This document shows, piece after piece, positions 17,431 to 22,923 of a stretch of 23,455 bases of DNA. The stretch comes from a virus. A program made the position numbers and the translations under genes. The notes beneath the pieces are model-generated. The model made no database searches, was not told where the DNA came from, and saw nothing but the letters and a program-made list of their open reading frames with translations. The number at the start of each line of letters is the position of its first letter. The stretch's first letter is position 1. Location: positions 1-23,455 of the IMG/VR virus record IMGVR_UViG_3300021964_000553. The stretch is one strand, 5' to 3'.

Positions 17431-17674
17431 AACAGCTCAGTACTATTTGCAAAACCCGGATGCTGCTAAACGTCGCCGTAAACAGCAGCGTGATTATAAT
17501 AAAACTTCTAAAGGTCTCAAAATCCGAGTTGAAGCTAACAAATTAAACCGTAAACTTGGTACTTACGGTAACGGTGATAATAAAGATGCGTCACATACAG
17601 GTTCAAATAAAGGTAAGTTAGAAAAACCTTCAACAAACCGTAAACGACCTCGTATGAAAATTAAATACGCATAA
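17417..17674 (+). CDS. Small basic protein with GTYGNGD/DASH motif
   Basis: I chose the ATG at 17417 (MAKSKTAQYYLQNPDAAKRR); a longer frame from 17321 would run through most of the TerS gene. The 85-residue product is highly basic, with the central motif NRKLGTYGNGDNKDASH and a tail NRKRPRMKIKYA. I remember proteins of this pattern as a common small family in cyanophages and other large aquatic viruses, of unknown function. The order Asp-x-x-His, spacer, Asn-Arg resembles a stripped-down HNH-type core, and the next gene is a true HNH nuclease, but this similarity is only suggestive. DNA binding is likely from charge. It overlaps TerS by 14 nt and the HNH gene in TAATG. Confidence 0.75.
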   Translation: MAKSKTAQYYLQNPDAAKRRRKQQRDYNKTSKGLKIRVEANKLNRKLGTYGNGDNKDASHTGSNKGKLEKPSTNRKRPRMKIKYA

Positions 17675-18003
17675 TGACGCCACTATTTCCTACTCCTGAT
17701 CACTATTTACAAAACCTAATAACCATGACATCACCTGAAGCTAAACGTCTTTGGAGACGTGCAATAAAGGAACATTTTGGATGCACATGTGTTTATTGTG
17801 GAGAAACTTATGAATTACACGAACTTACTTTGGATCACGTTTATCCTCGCACCTTTGGCGGGGAAGATATTACAAGCAATTTGGTACCAGCCTGTGTTAA
17901 GTGTAATCAGGATAAAGGAAGTAGAAATTGGCTTACATGGATGAGGGACAAGTTTGGAGTCAATCGACTCCGCGAAAATCTTATTATGGAGTACATTAAT
18001 TAA
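17674..18003 (+). CDS. HNH endonuclease
   Basis: This 109-residue protein carries a complete HNH core: Cys39-x-x-Cys42 (CVYC), LTLDHVYPR with Asp54-His55, GG at 62-63, Asn69, then CVKC (74-77) with Asn78 and Lys81-Gly82. The four cysteines would bind a structural zinc, His55 is the expected general base, and Asn69/Asn78 fit the remaining HNH positions. Free-standing HNH nucleases next to terminase genes in many phages support DNA packaging; homing is the other common role. There is no sign of a split host gene here, which favours a packaging role. An alternative start at 17725 (MTSPEAKR) would remove 17 residues without touching the core. Confidence 0.9.
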   Translation: MTPLFPTPDHYLQNLITMTSPEAKRLWRRAIKEHFGCTCVYCGETYELHELTLDHVYPRTFGGEDITSNLVPACVKCNQDKGSRNWLTWMRDKFGVNRLRENLIMEYIN

Positions 18004-18005
18004 TC

Positions 18006-18491
18006 ATGGCTTATTCTAAAAAGACTCAAAAACAAAAAGACGAAGAACAACTTAAGCGGGATCGTGCACGTAGTGATGCACAATATCGGGCATCTGGTGG
18101 ACGCACTGGTGTAGGACGCCGTGGAAGGGGGGCAAAAGGAGCTACGCAAGGAAGAACGTCTGCAACTGCTGCTGACATTGCACGTAGCGATGCTCAATAT
18201 CGGGCATCTGGTGGACGCACTGGTGTAGGACGCCGTACTAGCACGTCTTCTACAAGTTCTACACGCACTTCTACTCCAACCCGTAGACCTACTACACCTA
18301 CTGCAAAGACTAACCCCACTTCTAAGCCCACTTCTAAGCCCAAAGGTACTCCAATGGAACAGTGGGCACGTGCTAATCCTAAACTGGCTGCTAAAGTAAA
18401 GCCAGGGCAATCCGGTTATGCCGCTGCTCAAAAAGTGTTGCGAGAAATGAAAGCTAAAAAAGTAAAGATTAACAAAGGTAAAACTGCTTGA
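18006..18491 (+). CDS. Basic low-complexity protein with internal duplication
   Basis: This 161-residue protein is rich in Arg, Lys, Ser, Thr and Pro. The unit ARSDAQYRASGGRTGVGRR occurs twice, at residues 21-39 and 59-77, separated by a glycine/alanine linker. A disordered Ser/Thr/Arg/Pro stretch (about 78-115) follows, then a more ordered tail (GTPMEQWARANPKLAAKVKP, then GYAAAQKVLREMKAKKVKIN). The charge suggests nucleic-acid binding. The gene lies between the HNH and terminase genes, so a packaging accessory is possible. I recognise the MEQWARANPKLA-type ending from other phage proteins but know no function. Confidence 0.75.
   Translation: MAYSKKTQKQKDEEQLKRDRARSDAQYRASGGRTGVGRRGRGAKGATQGRTSATAADIARSDAQYRASGGRTGVGRRTSTSSTSSTRTSTPTRRPTTPTAKTNPTSKPTSKPKGTPMEQWARANPKLAAKVKPGQSGYAAAQKVLREMKAKKVKINKGKTA
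18066..18122 (+). repeat. 57-bp in-frame direct repeat, copy 1
   Basis: This segment matches 18180-18236 at 55 of 57 bases, with two synonymous changes, and both copies encode ARSDAQYRASGGRTGVGRR. The 114-bp period (38 codons) preserves frame. The near identity, with only silent differences, points to a fairly recent duplication or ongoing conversion between the copies. Confidence 0.95.
18180..18236 (+). repeat. 57-bp in-frame direct repeat, copy 2
   Basis: This is the partner of the copy at 18066-18122. Both differences fall at third codon positions (GAT preceded by AGC rather than AGT, and GCT rather than GCA). Confidence 0.95.
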
Positions 18492-18499
18492 AGTAATTT

Positions 18500-19393
18500 A
18501 TGACTGTCGCAGAATGGATTGAAGCCGCCAATAAACTGTTAAAAGCTAACCCTAATTTAACTTATAAACAATCTGAACAACAGCTAGCTGCCGATGGTCA
18601 TAAAAGACCTCCTGGTATTACTCAAAAGGGTGACTCTAAAGGCTTGCGTTGGGGTCCAAAATCAAAACGCACTCCTAAACAAAATGTTCGTCGAAGAAAT
18701 CAAGAACAAACATCTACTAAATTAGCTGATGAAGCAAACAAACTTTTAGCAAAACAAAGGGCAGCATTACAAGGAATTGCTGAGTTTGCTGGAATGCCTG
18801 CTCCACACAGAGAACATCTATATAGCCAAGATGTTTCTGGTTTGCTTCAGGCAGGCGCACCTAGTGATTTTATAGAAAATGTACCTTCTAATCTTGCTGC
18901 TACTAAAACAGCTTTAGAACAAAGAATTAGAACTAGATATAACAATCGTTATGCTGTTGGAATAGGTGTTAACGGTTTACGTGTTATTCCTGTAGAATTT
19001 TTTGATGAGTTAGTTAATCCAGACGATTTACCTGGTATTGACATCGATGAAACAGTTCCTATTGATGATCAAATAAATGTTTTAAAAAGCATTTATACAC
19101 CTGAACCACCTAGGCAATTGGGAGGATTTCAAACACACACACCTAGTATAACAACTACAGCTGGTACTGTTAAATATAAACCTAAACAAGTACTATCTTT
19201 TCCTAAACAAAACCAACTTCCCCAAACATTACCACCAGAACCTAAACAAGATTTAACTCAACAAGTTTACGAAGCCTCTAAAGTTGTAACTGATAATGCT
19301 GCTACCGTTGTTGGAGTTGGTTTAGCAGTTGGATCAGGGCTTTTACAAGGCATTGGAGGTACAATTAAATTTGTGACTGGTGGTGGCTTTTAA
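18500..19393 (+). CDS. Hypothetical protein upstream of the large terminase
   Basis: This 297-residue protein has three visible parts. Residues 1-95 are basic and helical (TVAEWIEAANKLLKANPNLT; KSKRTPKQNVRRRNQEQ). Residues about 100-200 are a compact domain (PHREHLYSQDVSGLLQAGAP, NVPSNLAATKTALEQRI, RVIPVEFFDELVNPDDLPGI). Residues 200-297 are Pro/Gln/Thr-rich and end in a small-residue hydrophobic stretch at about 266-292 that could insert in a membrane. Glu105-His106 followed by Asn131 and Lys136 recalls a worn HNH layout, but cysteines are absent and spacing is poor, so I do not call it a nuclease. It ends 3 nt before the terminase ATG. Confidence 0.8.
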   Translation: MTVAEWIEAANKLLKANPNLTYKQSEQQLAADGHKRPPGITQKGDSKGLRWGPKSKRTPKQNVRRRNQEQTSTKLADEANKLLAKQRAALQGIAEFAGMPAPHREHLYSQDVSGLLQAGAPSDFIENVPSNLAATKTALEQRIRTRYNNRYAVGIGVNGLRVIPVEFFDELVNPDDLPGIDIDETVPIDDQINVLKSIYTPEPPRQLGGFQTHTPSITTTAGTVKYKPKQVLSFPKQNQLPQTLPPEPKQDLTQQVYEASKVVTDNAATVVGVGLAVGSGLLQGIGGTIKFVTGGGF

Positions 19394-19396
19394 TTT

Positions 19397-21124
19397 ATGA
19401 ACACCCTAGAACTACTTAAAGATGATTTCAAGCTGTTCCTGCAGGCTCTGTGGGCGCAGCTTGATCTGCCTGAACCTACACGTGCTCAATATGCTATCGC
19501 AGACTATCTTCAATATGGACCTAAACGTCTTCAAATACAAGCTTTCCGTGGTGTTGGAAAATCCTGGATCACTGGAGCATTCGTTTTGTGGACGCTTTTC
19601 AATAACGCTGAAAAAAAGATAATGATCATATCGGCATCAAAAGAACGTGCCGACAACATGTCTATTTTTCTTCAAAAACTTATTATTGAAACACCGTGGC
19701 TAACACATCTTCGTCCTAAGTCTGATGATGCACGTTGGTCACGTATTTCTTTTGACGTTCAGTGTAGTCCTCACCAGGCACCTTCAGTTAAGTCAGTTGG
19801 AATCACGGGTCAGCTTACGGGTAGCCGGGCTGACCTTATGATCCTTGACGATATTGAAGTTCCTGGTAATAGTATGACAGAATTTATGAGGGAAAAGTTG
19901 CTTCAACTCTGTACAGAAGCTGAATCAATTCTTACTCCTAAAGATGACAGTCGTATTATGTACCTTGGTACACCACAAACAGTTTTTACTGTGTACCGTA
20001 AACTGGCTGAACGAAATTATCGTCCCTTTATTTGGCCAGCTCGTTACCCACGGTCAATGTCTAACTATGAAGGTTTGATAGCACCTCAACTTCAAGAAGA
20101 CATTGATATGGGTGCTGATAAATGGGACGTAACTGACCCTGACAGATTTGATAACGATGACTTACTTGAACGTGAAGCAGCTATGGGACGAAGCAACTTT
20201 ATGCTTCAGTTCATGCTTGACACCAGCCTTAGTGACGCTGAAAAATTCCCACTTAAAATGGCTGACCTTATCGTTACTGCTGTTAACCCTTCAACTGCTC
20301 CTGATTCCGTCATCTGGTGCTCAGACCCAAGAAACGTCATTAAAGACGCTCCCACTGTTGGCTTACCTGGAGATTATTTCTACAGTCCAATGCAGTTACA
20401 AGGAGAGTGGCTTCCCTACCAAGAAACAATCTGCAGTGTTGACCCGTCGGGTCGTGGCTCGGATGAAACGGCAGCAGCTTTTATTAGCCAACGAAACGGT
20501 TTCTTGTACTTGCACGAAATGCGTGCTTATAGAGACGGATACTCAGACAACACACTCTTGGATATTTTAAGAGGATGTAAAAAATATAACGTTACTAAAT
20601 TAGTTATTGAAACTAACTTTGGTGATGGTATTGTTGCAGAATTATTTAAAAAACATTTAGCTCAAACAAAACAAGGTATAGACGTTGAAGAAGTCAGAGC
20701 AACTGTACGGAAAGAACAAAGGATCATTGACGCTCTTGAACCCATTCTTAATCAGCATAGGCTTGTTGTGGATCGCGGTGTTATTGATTGGGATTACACC
20801 TCCAACAGAGATGAAGCTCCTGAAAAACGACTCCTCTACATGCTATTCTATCAAATGAGTCGTATGTGCCGTGAAAAAGGTGCTGTACGACATGACGACA
20901 GAATTGATGCCCTTGCTCAAGGTGTCCAATACTTTACAGATGCTATGGGTATTTCTGCCCAAGAAGCAGTAAACCAACGTAAACGTGAAGAATGGAATGA
21001 TCTGCTATTGTCAACAATTGATGACCCTCAAAGTAGTGCTAATCACCTTGTCTTAGGGTTGAATTTAGACCAAAGACGAGCTGCTAGAGGTAAATCTAAA
21101 AACTCAGTCCCCAACTGGGTTTAA
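19397..21124 (+). CDS. Large terminase subunit (T7 gp19-like, TerL)
   Basis: At 575 residues this is near the T7 gp19 length (586). The ATPase domain has a Walker A-like loop at 50-57 (FRGVGKSW, Lys55) and a Walker B segment (LMILDD, 147-152). The C-terminal RNase H-like nuclease has its acidic residues in SVDPSGRG (Asp349), LVIETNFGDG (Glu405) and RHDDRIDALAQG (Asp500/501 and Asp504). It is the packaging motor that translocates DNA into the prohead and cuts concatemers. The missing glycine in the usual GxxGxGK loop (RGVGKS here) agrees with the relaxed Walker A of T7-type terminases. Three hairpins follow the stop. Confidence 0.96.
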   Translation: MNTLELLKDDFKLFLQALWAQLDLPEPTRAQYAIADYLQYGPKRLQIQAFRGVGKSWITGAFVLWTLFNNAEKKIMIISASKERADNMSIFLQKLIIETPWLTHLRPKSDDARWSRISFDVQCSPHQAPSVKSVGITGQLTGSRADLMILDDIEVPGNSMTEFMREKLLQLCTEAESILTPKDDSRIMYLGTPQTVFTVYRKLAERNYRPFIWPARYPRSMSNYEGLIAPQLQEDIDMGADKWDVTDPDRFDNDDLLEREAAMGRSNFMLQFMLDTSLSDAEKFPLKMADLIVTAVNPSTAPDSVIWCSDPRNVIKDAPTVGLPGDYFYSPMQLQGEWLPYQETICSVDPSGRGSDETAAAFISQRNGFLYLHEMRAYRDGYSDNTLLDILRGCKKYNVTKLVIETNFGDGIVAELFKKHLAQTKQGIDVEEVRATVRKEQRIIDALEPILNQHRLVVDRGVIDWDYTSNRDEAPEKRLLYMLFYQMSRMCREKGAVRHDDRIDALAQGVQYFTDAMGISAQEAVNQRKREEWNDLLLSTIDDPQSSANHLVLGLNLDQRRAARGKSKNSVPNWV

Positions 21125-21141
21125 GTTGATGTCCCATGTAT

Positions 21142-21166
21142 ACAGGGAGAAGGGTGGACTCCCTGT
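21142..21166 (+). terminator. Hairpin 1 after the terminase gene
   Basis: ACAGGGAG (21142-21149) pairs fully with CTCCCTGT (21159-21166) around a 9-nt loop. No T-run follows, so it may act with the next hairpin as a transcription end, or be a processing/3'-end stability element. Confidence 0.6.
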
Positions 21167-21170
21167 GATC

Positions 21171-21190
21171 GGGGAAGGTAAAACTTCCCC
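21171..21190 (+). terminator. Hairpin 2 after the terminase gene
   Basis: GGGGAAG pairs fully with CTTCCCC around the loop GTAAAA. Only a short CCTTT follows, so as a rho-independent terminator it is imperfect. It is the strongest candidate for the end of late transcription in this stretch. Confidence 0.55.
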
Positions 21191-21227
21191 CTTTACTGTA
21201 ATAACAATGAGAGTTATAGCAGTAAAG
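21191..21227 (+). other. Hairpin 3, long imperfect stem before thyX
   Basis: CTTTACTG (21191-21198) pairs with CAGTAAAG (21220-21227). Inside, ATAAC (21201-21205) pairs with GTTAT (21213-21217), with a T-G wobble and one mismatch between the two segments. It follows hairpin 2 without a gap, giving three stacked hairpins in 86 nt between TerL and the thyX promoter. Confidence 0.6.
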
Positions 21228-21264
21228 TACAGAACCTCCACCGACAAACATTTTATTGATTTCT

Positions 21265-21294
21265 TTGATTACTGGACATTATTTTTAATATAAT
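21265..21294 (+). promoter_or_regulatory. Sigma70-type promoter for thyX, flanked by repeats
   Basis: TTGATT (21265-21270) and a perfect TATAAT (21289-21294) are separated by 18 nt, so transcription should begin near 21301, about 35 nt before the thyX ATG. ACTGGACAT occurs twice (21271-21279 in the spacer and 21296-21304 at the start site). GATTACTG (21267-21274) and CAGTAATC (21305-21312) form an 8-bp inverted repeat around the core. This arrangement would suit a binding protein or an RNA hairpin at the 5' end. A host-type promoter implies expression by the host RNA polymerase. Confidence 0.65.
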
Positions 21295-21335
21295 AACTGG
21301 ACATCAGTAATCAATTCTACCACCACCACCTTTAC

Positions 21336-21959
21336 ATGAATAACGTTAAGTTAATACACTATACACCTAATGGTGATGATCTCATTGCTTATATGGCACG
21401 TGTATCAAATCCAAACAATCAAAACAACACTGAGACCAGTGCTAAGTTAATTAAATACCTTATCAAACATCGACATTGGTCACCGTTTGAAATGGTAAAT
21501 ATGTGTGTAGAAATTAACACTACACGGTCAGTCGCTGCTCAAATTCTGCGACACCGCTCGTTTAGCTTCCAAGAGTTTAGTCAACGTTATGCTCAAGTAA
21601 CAGAATTACCACAAACTCCTGACTTACGTAAACAAGATCTTAAAAATCGTCAAAATAGTACAGATGATCTAAACCCAACTGATAAACAATATTATCAAGT
21701 GTTAATGCAACAACACTTTGAACAAAGTATGCGTATCTATAATGATATGCTTCAGGCAGGCGTCGCTAAAGAATGCGCTAGAGAGGTTTTACCGCTTTGT
21801 ACTCCTACTCGTATGTATATGAACGGGTCTTTACGTAGTTGGATCCATTATACTGACTTAAGGTGCGATAACGGGACTCAACTTGAACATAAACTGATCG
21901 CTCAACAGTGTAAACAGCTTATTGCTGAGGCTTTCCCGATGGTTTATAGCTGTCTATAA
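21336..21959 (+). CDS. thyX: Flavin-dependent thymidylate synthase ThyX
   Basis: This 207-residue protein contains the full ThyX signature RHRxxSxQxxSxR at residues 72-84 (RHRSFSFQEFSQR). The later dUMP-binding and structural residues are also visible: KECAREVLPLCTPTRMYMNG and SWIHYTDLRC with TQLEH. It makes dTMP from dUMP using methylene-tetrahydrofolate, FAD and NADPH, working as a homotetramer in the cytoplasm, and would feed phage DNA synthesis. Length is typical (about 200-250). It is separated from the terminase by hairpins and has its own host-type promoter, so it is probably expressed earlier than the late genes. Nucleotide-metabolism genes of this kind are common in cyanophages. Confidence 0.96.
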   Translation: MNNVKLIHYTPNGDDLIAYMARVSNPNNQNNTETSAKLIKYLIKHRHWSPFEMVNMCVEINTTRSVAAQILRHRSFSFQEFSQRYAQVTELPQTPDLRKQDLKNRQNSTDDLNPTDKQYYQVLMQQHFEQSMRIYNDMLQAGVAKECAREVLPLCTPTRMYMNGSLRSWIHYTDLRCDNGTQLEHKLIAQQCKQLIAEAFPMVYSCL

Positions 21960-21962
21960 ATT

Positions 21963-21990
21963 TTGGTAAAAATTTGTCTACCCATATAAC
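21963..21990 (+). promoter_or_regulatory. Possible promoter reading into the structured region
   Basis: TTGGTA (21963-21968), a 16-nt spacer and TATAAC (21985-21990) form a fair sigma70-type promoter. It overlaps an AT-rich inverted repeat (AAATTTT at 21958-21964 and AAAATTT at 21969-21975) that begins at the thyX stop. It would start RNA near 21997, just before the hairpin series. Short matches of this quality occur by chance, so confidence is low. Confidence 0.35.
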
Positions 21991-22010
21991 GCTGTAGCGT
22001 GGACGCACAA

Positions 22011-22024
22011 ACCCCCGTGGGGGT
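22011..22024 (+). other. C-run/G-run hairpin
   Basis: ACCCCC (22011-22016) faces GGGGGT (22019-22024). The two-base gap is too small for a loop, so four or five pairs would actually form. It is the first G+C-rich hairpin after the possible promoter. No T-run follows. Confidence 0.5.
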
Positions 22025-22036
22025 GCCTGCCCGTAG

Positions 22037-22117
22037 AACCCAGTAAAAAGCGGTTAAACCCAGTGATACCAAGCGGTTTAGCCCAGTATTTTTCTACACT
22101 TTGCTGGGTTACACCGC
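22037..22117 (+). repeat. Short repeats of AGCGGTTwArCCCAGT with an inverted copy
   Basis: AGCGGTTAAACCCAGT (22049-22064) and AGCGGTTTAGCCCAGT (22072-22087) are direct repeats with a 23-nt period. A partial copy, AACCCAGT, lies at 22037-22044. The complementary form GCTGGGTTACACCGC (22103-22117) can fold back on the second copy to give a 14-position stem with one mismatch and one G-T pair, enclosing a 17-nt loop. A further AGCCCAGC lies at 22186-22193. The pattern fits protein-binding iterons or a structured RNA. Confidence 0.7.
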
Positions 22118-22135
22118 GCAAACCAACTACCGCGC

Positions 22136-22309
22136 GCAGGTCACACGCCTGCATTACACATGCGCGATCTGTCTGCGACAGTTAAGCCCAGCTTATGTCA
22201 CCGATAAGAACGGCTAATGACAGCTAAGATCCGTTGGTATGACTGGGATCTGCCCATGAGTTGTGACAGTTTGTCCGACTGTCCACCGTCAAACGGGTAG
22301 TTGGTGGGC
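22136..22309 (+). other. Series of small hairpins
   Basis: Successive inverted repeats are GCAGG/CCTGC (22136-22152), CTGTC/GACAG (22169-22181), TAAGC/GCTTA (22183-22195), AGATCC/GGATCT (22227-22251), GACAGT/ACTGTC (22265-22283) and CCACC/GGTGG (22283-22307, sharing its first base with the previous stem). Each is short, and several could form by chance, but six in 174 nt with little space between them is notable. No protein frame runs through the segment convincingly. Confidence 0.5.
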
Positions 22310-22321
22310 TAATGTCTAACC

Positions 22322-22403
22322 GAGATGACTGATTTGAAGGTCTTGATCTCGACTCTCCCTGTTAAGGGGGAGGAGAGTCTCGATCTTCAACCATCAGTCA
22401 CTC
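22322..22403 (+). other. Large irregular hairpin, possible RNase III site
   Basis: Pairs run GAG/CTC (22322-22324 with 22401-22403), TGACTGAT/ATCAGTCA (22326-22333 with 22393-22400), TTGAAG/CTTCAA (22334-22339 with 22385-22390), ATC/GAT (22346-22348 with 22382-22384) and GACTCTCC/GGAGAGTC (22351-22358 with 22372-22379), about 28 pairs in all. Between them lie a 2-nt bulge, a 6-nt bulge and a 2x2 internal loop; the end loop is 13 nt. Length and asymmetric interruptions resemble the T7 RNase III processing hairpins that lie between early genes. Processing is inferred; the pairing is seen directly. Confidence 0.75.
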
Positions 22404-22555
22404 CCACCGAACCTCGACAACTTCATAAGCAGCTCGCTAAGTGGTGGCGACCAAGCCCGTGGGTTCCTGGGCTGAGAGCTGGTAGATTACGTTTTGTTAC
22501 AGCTTACGCTGTCAGCGCCGAGTCACAGGCGCTTCACAAGTATGCTCATGACACC
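22404..22555 (+). other. Non-coding stretch with three short hairpins
   Basis: AGCCC/GGGCT (22454-22473), ACAGC/GCTGT with a 4-nt loop (22499-22512) and GCGCC/GGCGC with an 8-nt loop (22515-22532) occur in sequence. TCCTGGGCTG at 22465-22474 is repeated exactly at 22590-22599 inside the tRNA-like element. I see no gene in this part. Confidence 0.5.
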
Positions 22556-22603
22556 GGCCAGCATGCATCGGCGTGCACCCAGGTTCGAGTCCTGGGCTGG
22601 TCA
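22556..22603 (+). ncRNA. 48-nt tRNA-like element (acceptor stem plus T-arm)
   Basis: GGCCAGC (22556-22562) pairs with GCTGGTC (22596-22602) over all 7 positions, with one G-T wobble. The T-stem CCAGG/CCTGG (22579-22583 with 22591-22595) is perfect and closes the canonical 7-nt loop TTCGAGT. The T-stem runs directly into the acceptor strand without a gap, as in true tRNA, and A22603 sits at the discriminator position. Only 16 nt remain between the 5' acceptor strand and the T-arm, enough for one small hairpin (TGCA/TGCA) but not for D and anticodon arms. No CCA is encoded. It could be a tRNA mimic, a processing signal, or a tRNA-derived attachment sequence. Confidence 0.6.
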
Positions 22604-22604
22604 T

Positions 22605-22622
22605 TGCGTCATCAAGGACGCA
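22605..22622 (+). other. Hairpin after the tRNA-like element
   Basis: TGCGTC (22605-22610) pairs fully with GACGCA (22617-22622) around a 6-nt loop. It starts 1 nt after the tRNA-like element and its 3' arm contains AAGGA, a possible ribosome site 24 nt before the next ATG, which would be hidden or presented by the fold. Confidence 0.5.
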
Positions 22623-22646
22623 TTGTTCACTTTCATCCATCCAATT

Positions 22647-22895
22647 ATGTTCAATCTTTCTACCCTTTGTGTTCGCACCTCGGACGCAGTTGATTACCTG
22701 ACTGTTAATCCATTCACTGGTGTTGTTGATGTATGCTTCCGCAATGGTTATGCTTACACATACACTAATGTATCACGTCGTGCTATCATGAACCTCATGA
22801 TGAATGATAACATGTCGCTTGGTTTCTGGATCAATGAGAATTGTGTCAAGTCCAAGCGTGCAAAGGTTGCACACAAGTATGTGTACGCTGTCTGA
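22647..22895 (+). CDS. KTSC-type small protein
   Basis: The start at 22647 (MFNLSTLCVRTSDAVDYLTV) gives 82 residues; the upstream extension of the frame runs through structured non-coding DNA and is not believable. The pattern RTSDAVDYL, then VDVCFRNGYAYTYTNVS, then NMSLGFWINENCV follows the KTSC fold as I know it (S-x2-I-x-Y, a beta-hairpin with F-x-NG-x-Y-x-Y, then S-x-G-x-F/W-x-N). These small proteins occur in phages and bacteria, and some act on nucleic acids or RNA polymerase-related proteins, but no general function is established. It is the first gene after the structured region, where T7-like phages place early host-takeover genes. Confidence 0.82.
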   Translation: MFNLSTLCVRTSDAVDYLTVNPFTGVVDVCFRNGYAYTYTNVSRRAIMNLMMNDNMSLGFWINENCVKSKRAKVAHKYVYAV

Positions 22896-22905
22896 TGTTT
22901 ACACT

Positions 22906-22921
22906 GAGGCATTCGTGCCTC
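22906..22921 (+). terminator. UUCG-loop hairpin with GAGGCA/TGCCTC stem
   Basis: GAGGCA (22906-22911) and TGCCTC (22916-22921) close the loop TTCG, a form known for exceptional RNA stability. It lies 10 nt after the KTSC-type stop. The same stem recurs after the next gene (23267-23281). No T-run follows here, so RNA stabilisation or processing is as likely as termination. Confidence 0.6.
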
Positions 22922-22923
22922 TC

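Larger units (their letters stand above)
21960..22646. other. 690-nt structured region without a convincing gene
   Basis: No frame here has a believable protein; the longest + frames cross strong hairpins and have unnatural composition. Instead there is a nearly continuous series of inverted repeats, listed separately: 22011-22024, 22073-22117, 22136-22152, 22169-22181, 22183-22195, 22227-22251, 22265-22283, 22283-22307, 22322-22403, 22454-22473, 22499-22512, 22515-22532, 22556-22603 and 22605-22622. Base composition is richer in G+C than the neighbouring genes. It lies between thyX and a set of small genes, where a T7-like genome would have its end and the early control region. It may be non-coding RNA, a packaging/terminal region, or both. 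Confidence 0.7.

Noticed and set aside
22441-22603. A complete tRNA with an intron or long variable arm ending at 22603
   Set aside because: I looked upstream for a D-arm and an anticodon arm; GCTGGTAG near 22478-22485 looks D-loop-like but has no matching stem, and no proper anticodon loop precedes the T-arm.
22494-22646. Upstream extension of the KTSC-type gene
   Set aside because: The added residues come from hairpin DNA and the tRNA-like element; the conserved fold starts after the ATG at 22647.
21960-22646. CRISPR array
   Set aside because: The repeats are too short and too few, with no regular spacers and no cas genes nearby.
22623-22651. TTGTTC-17-TATGTT as a promoter for the KTSC-type gene
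   Set aside because: The -10 would overlap the start codon, so RNA would begin inside the gene.
22325-22693. A 122-codon + frame through the structured region
   Set aside because: It runs over the large hairpin and the tRNA-like element, has an unnatural Arg/Pro/His/Trp-rich composition, no ribosome site, and overlaps the KTSC-type gene in another frame.
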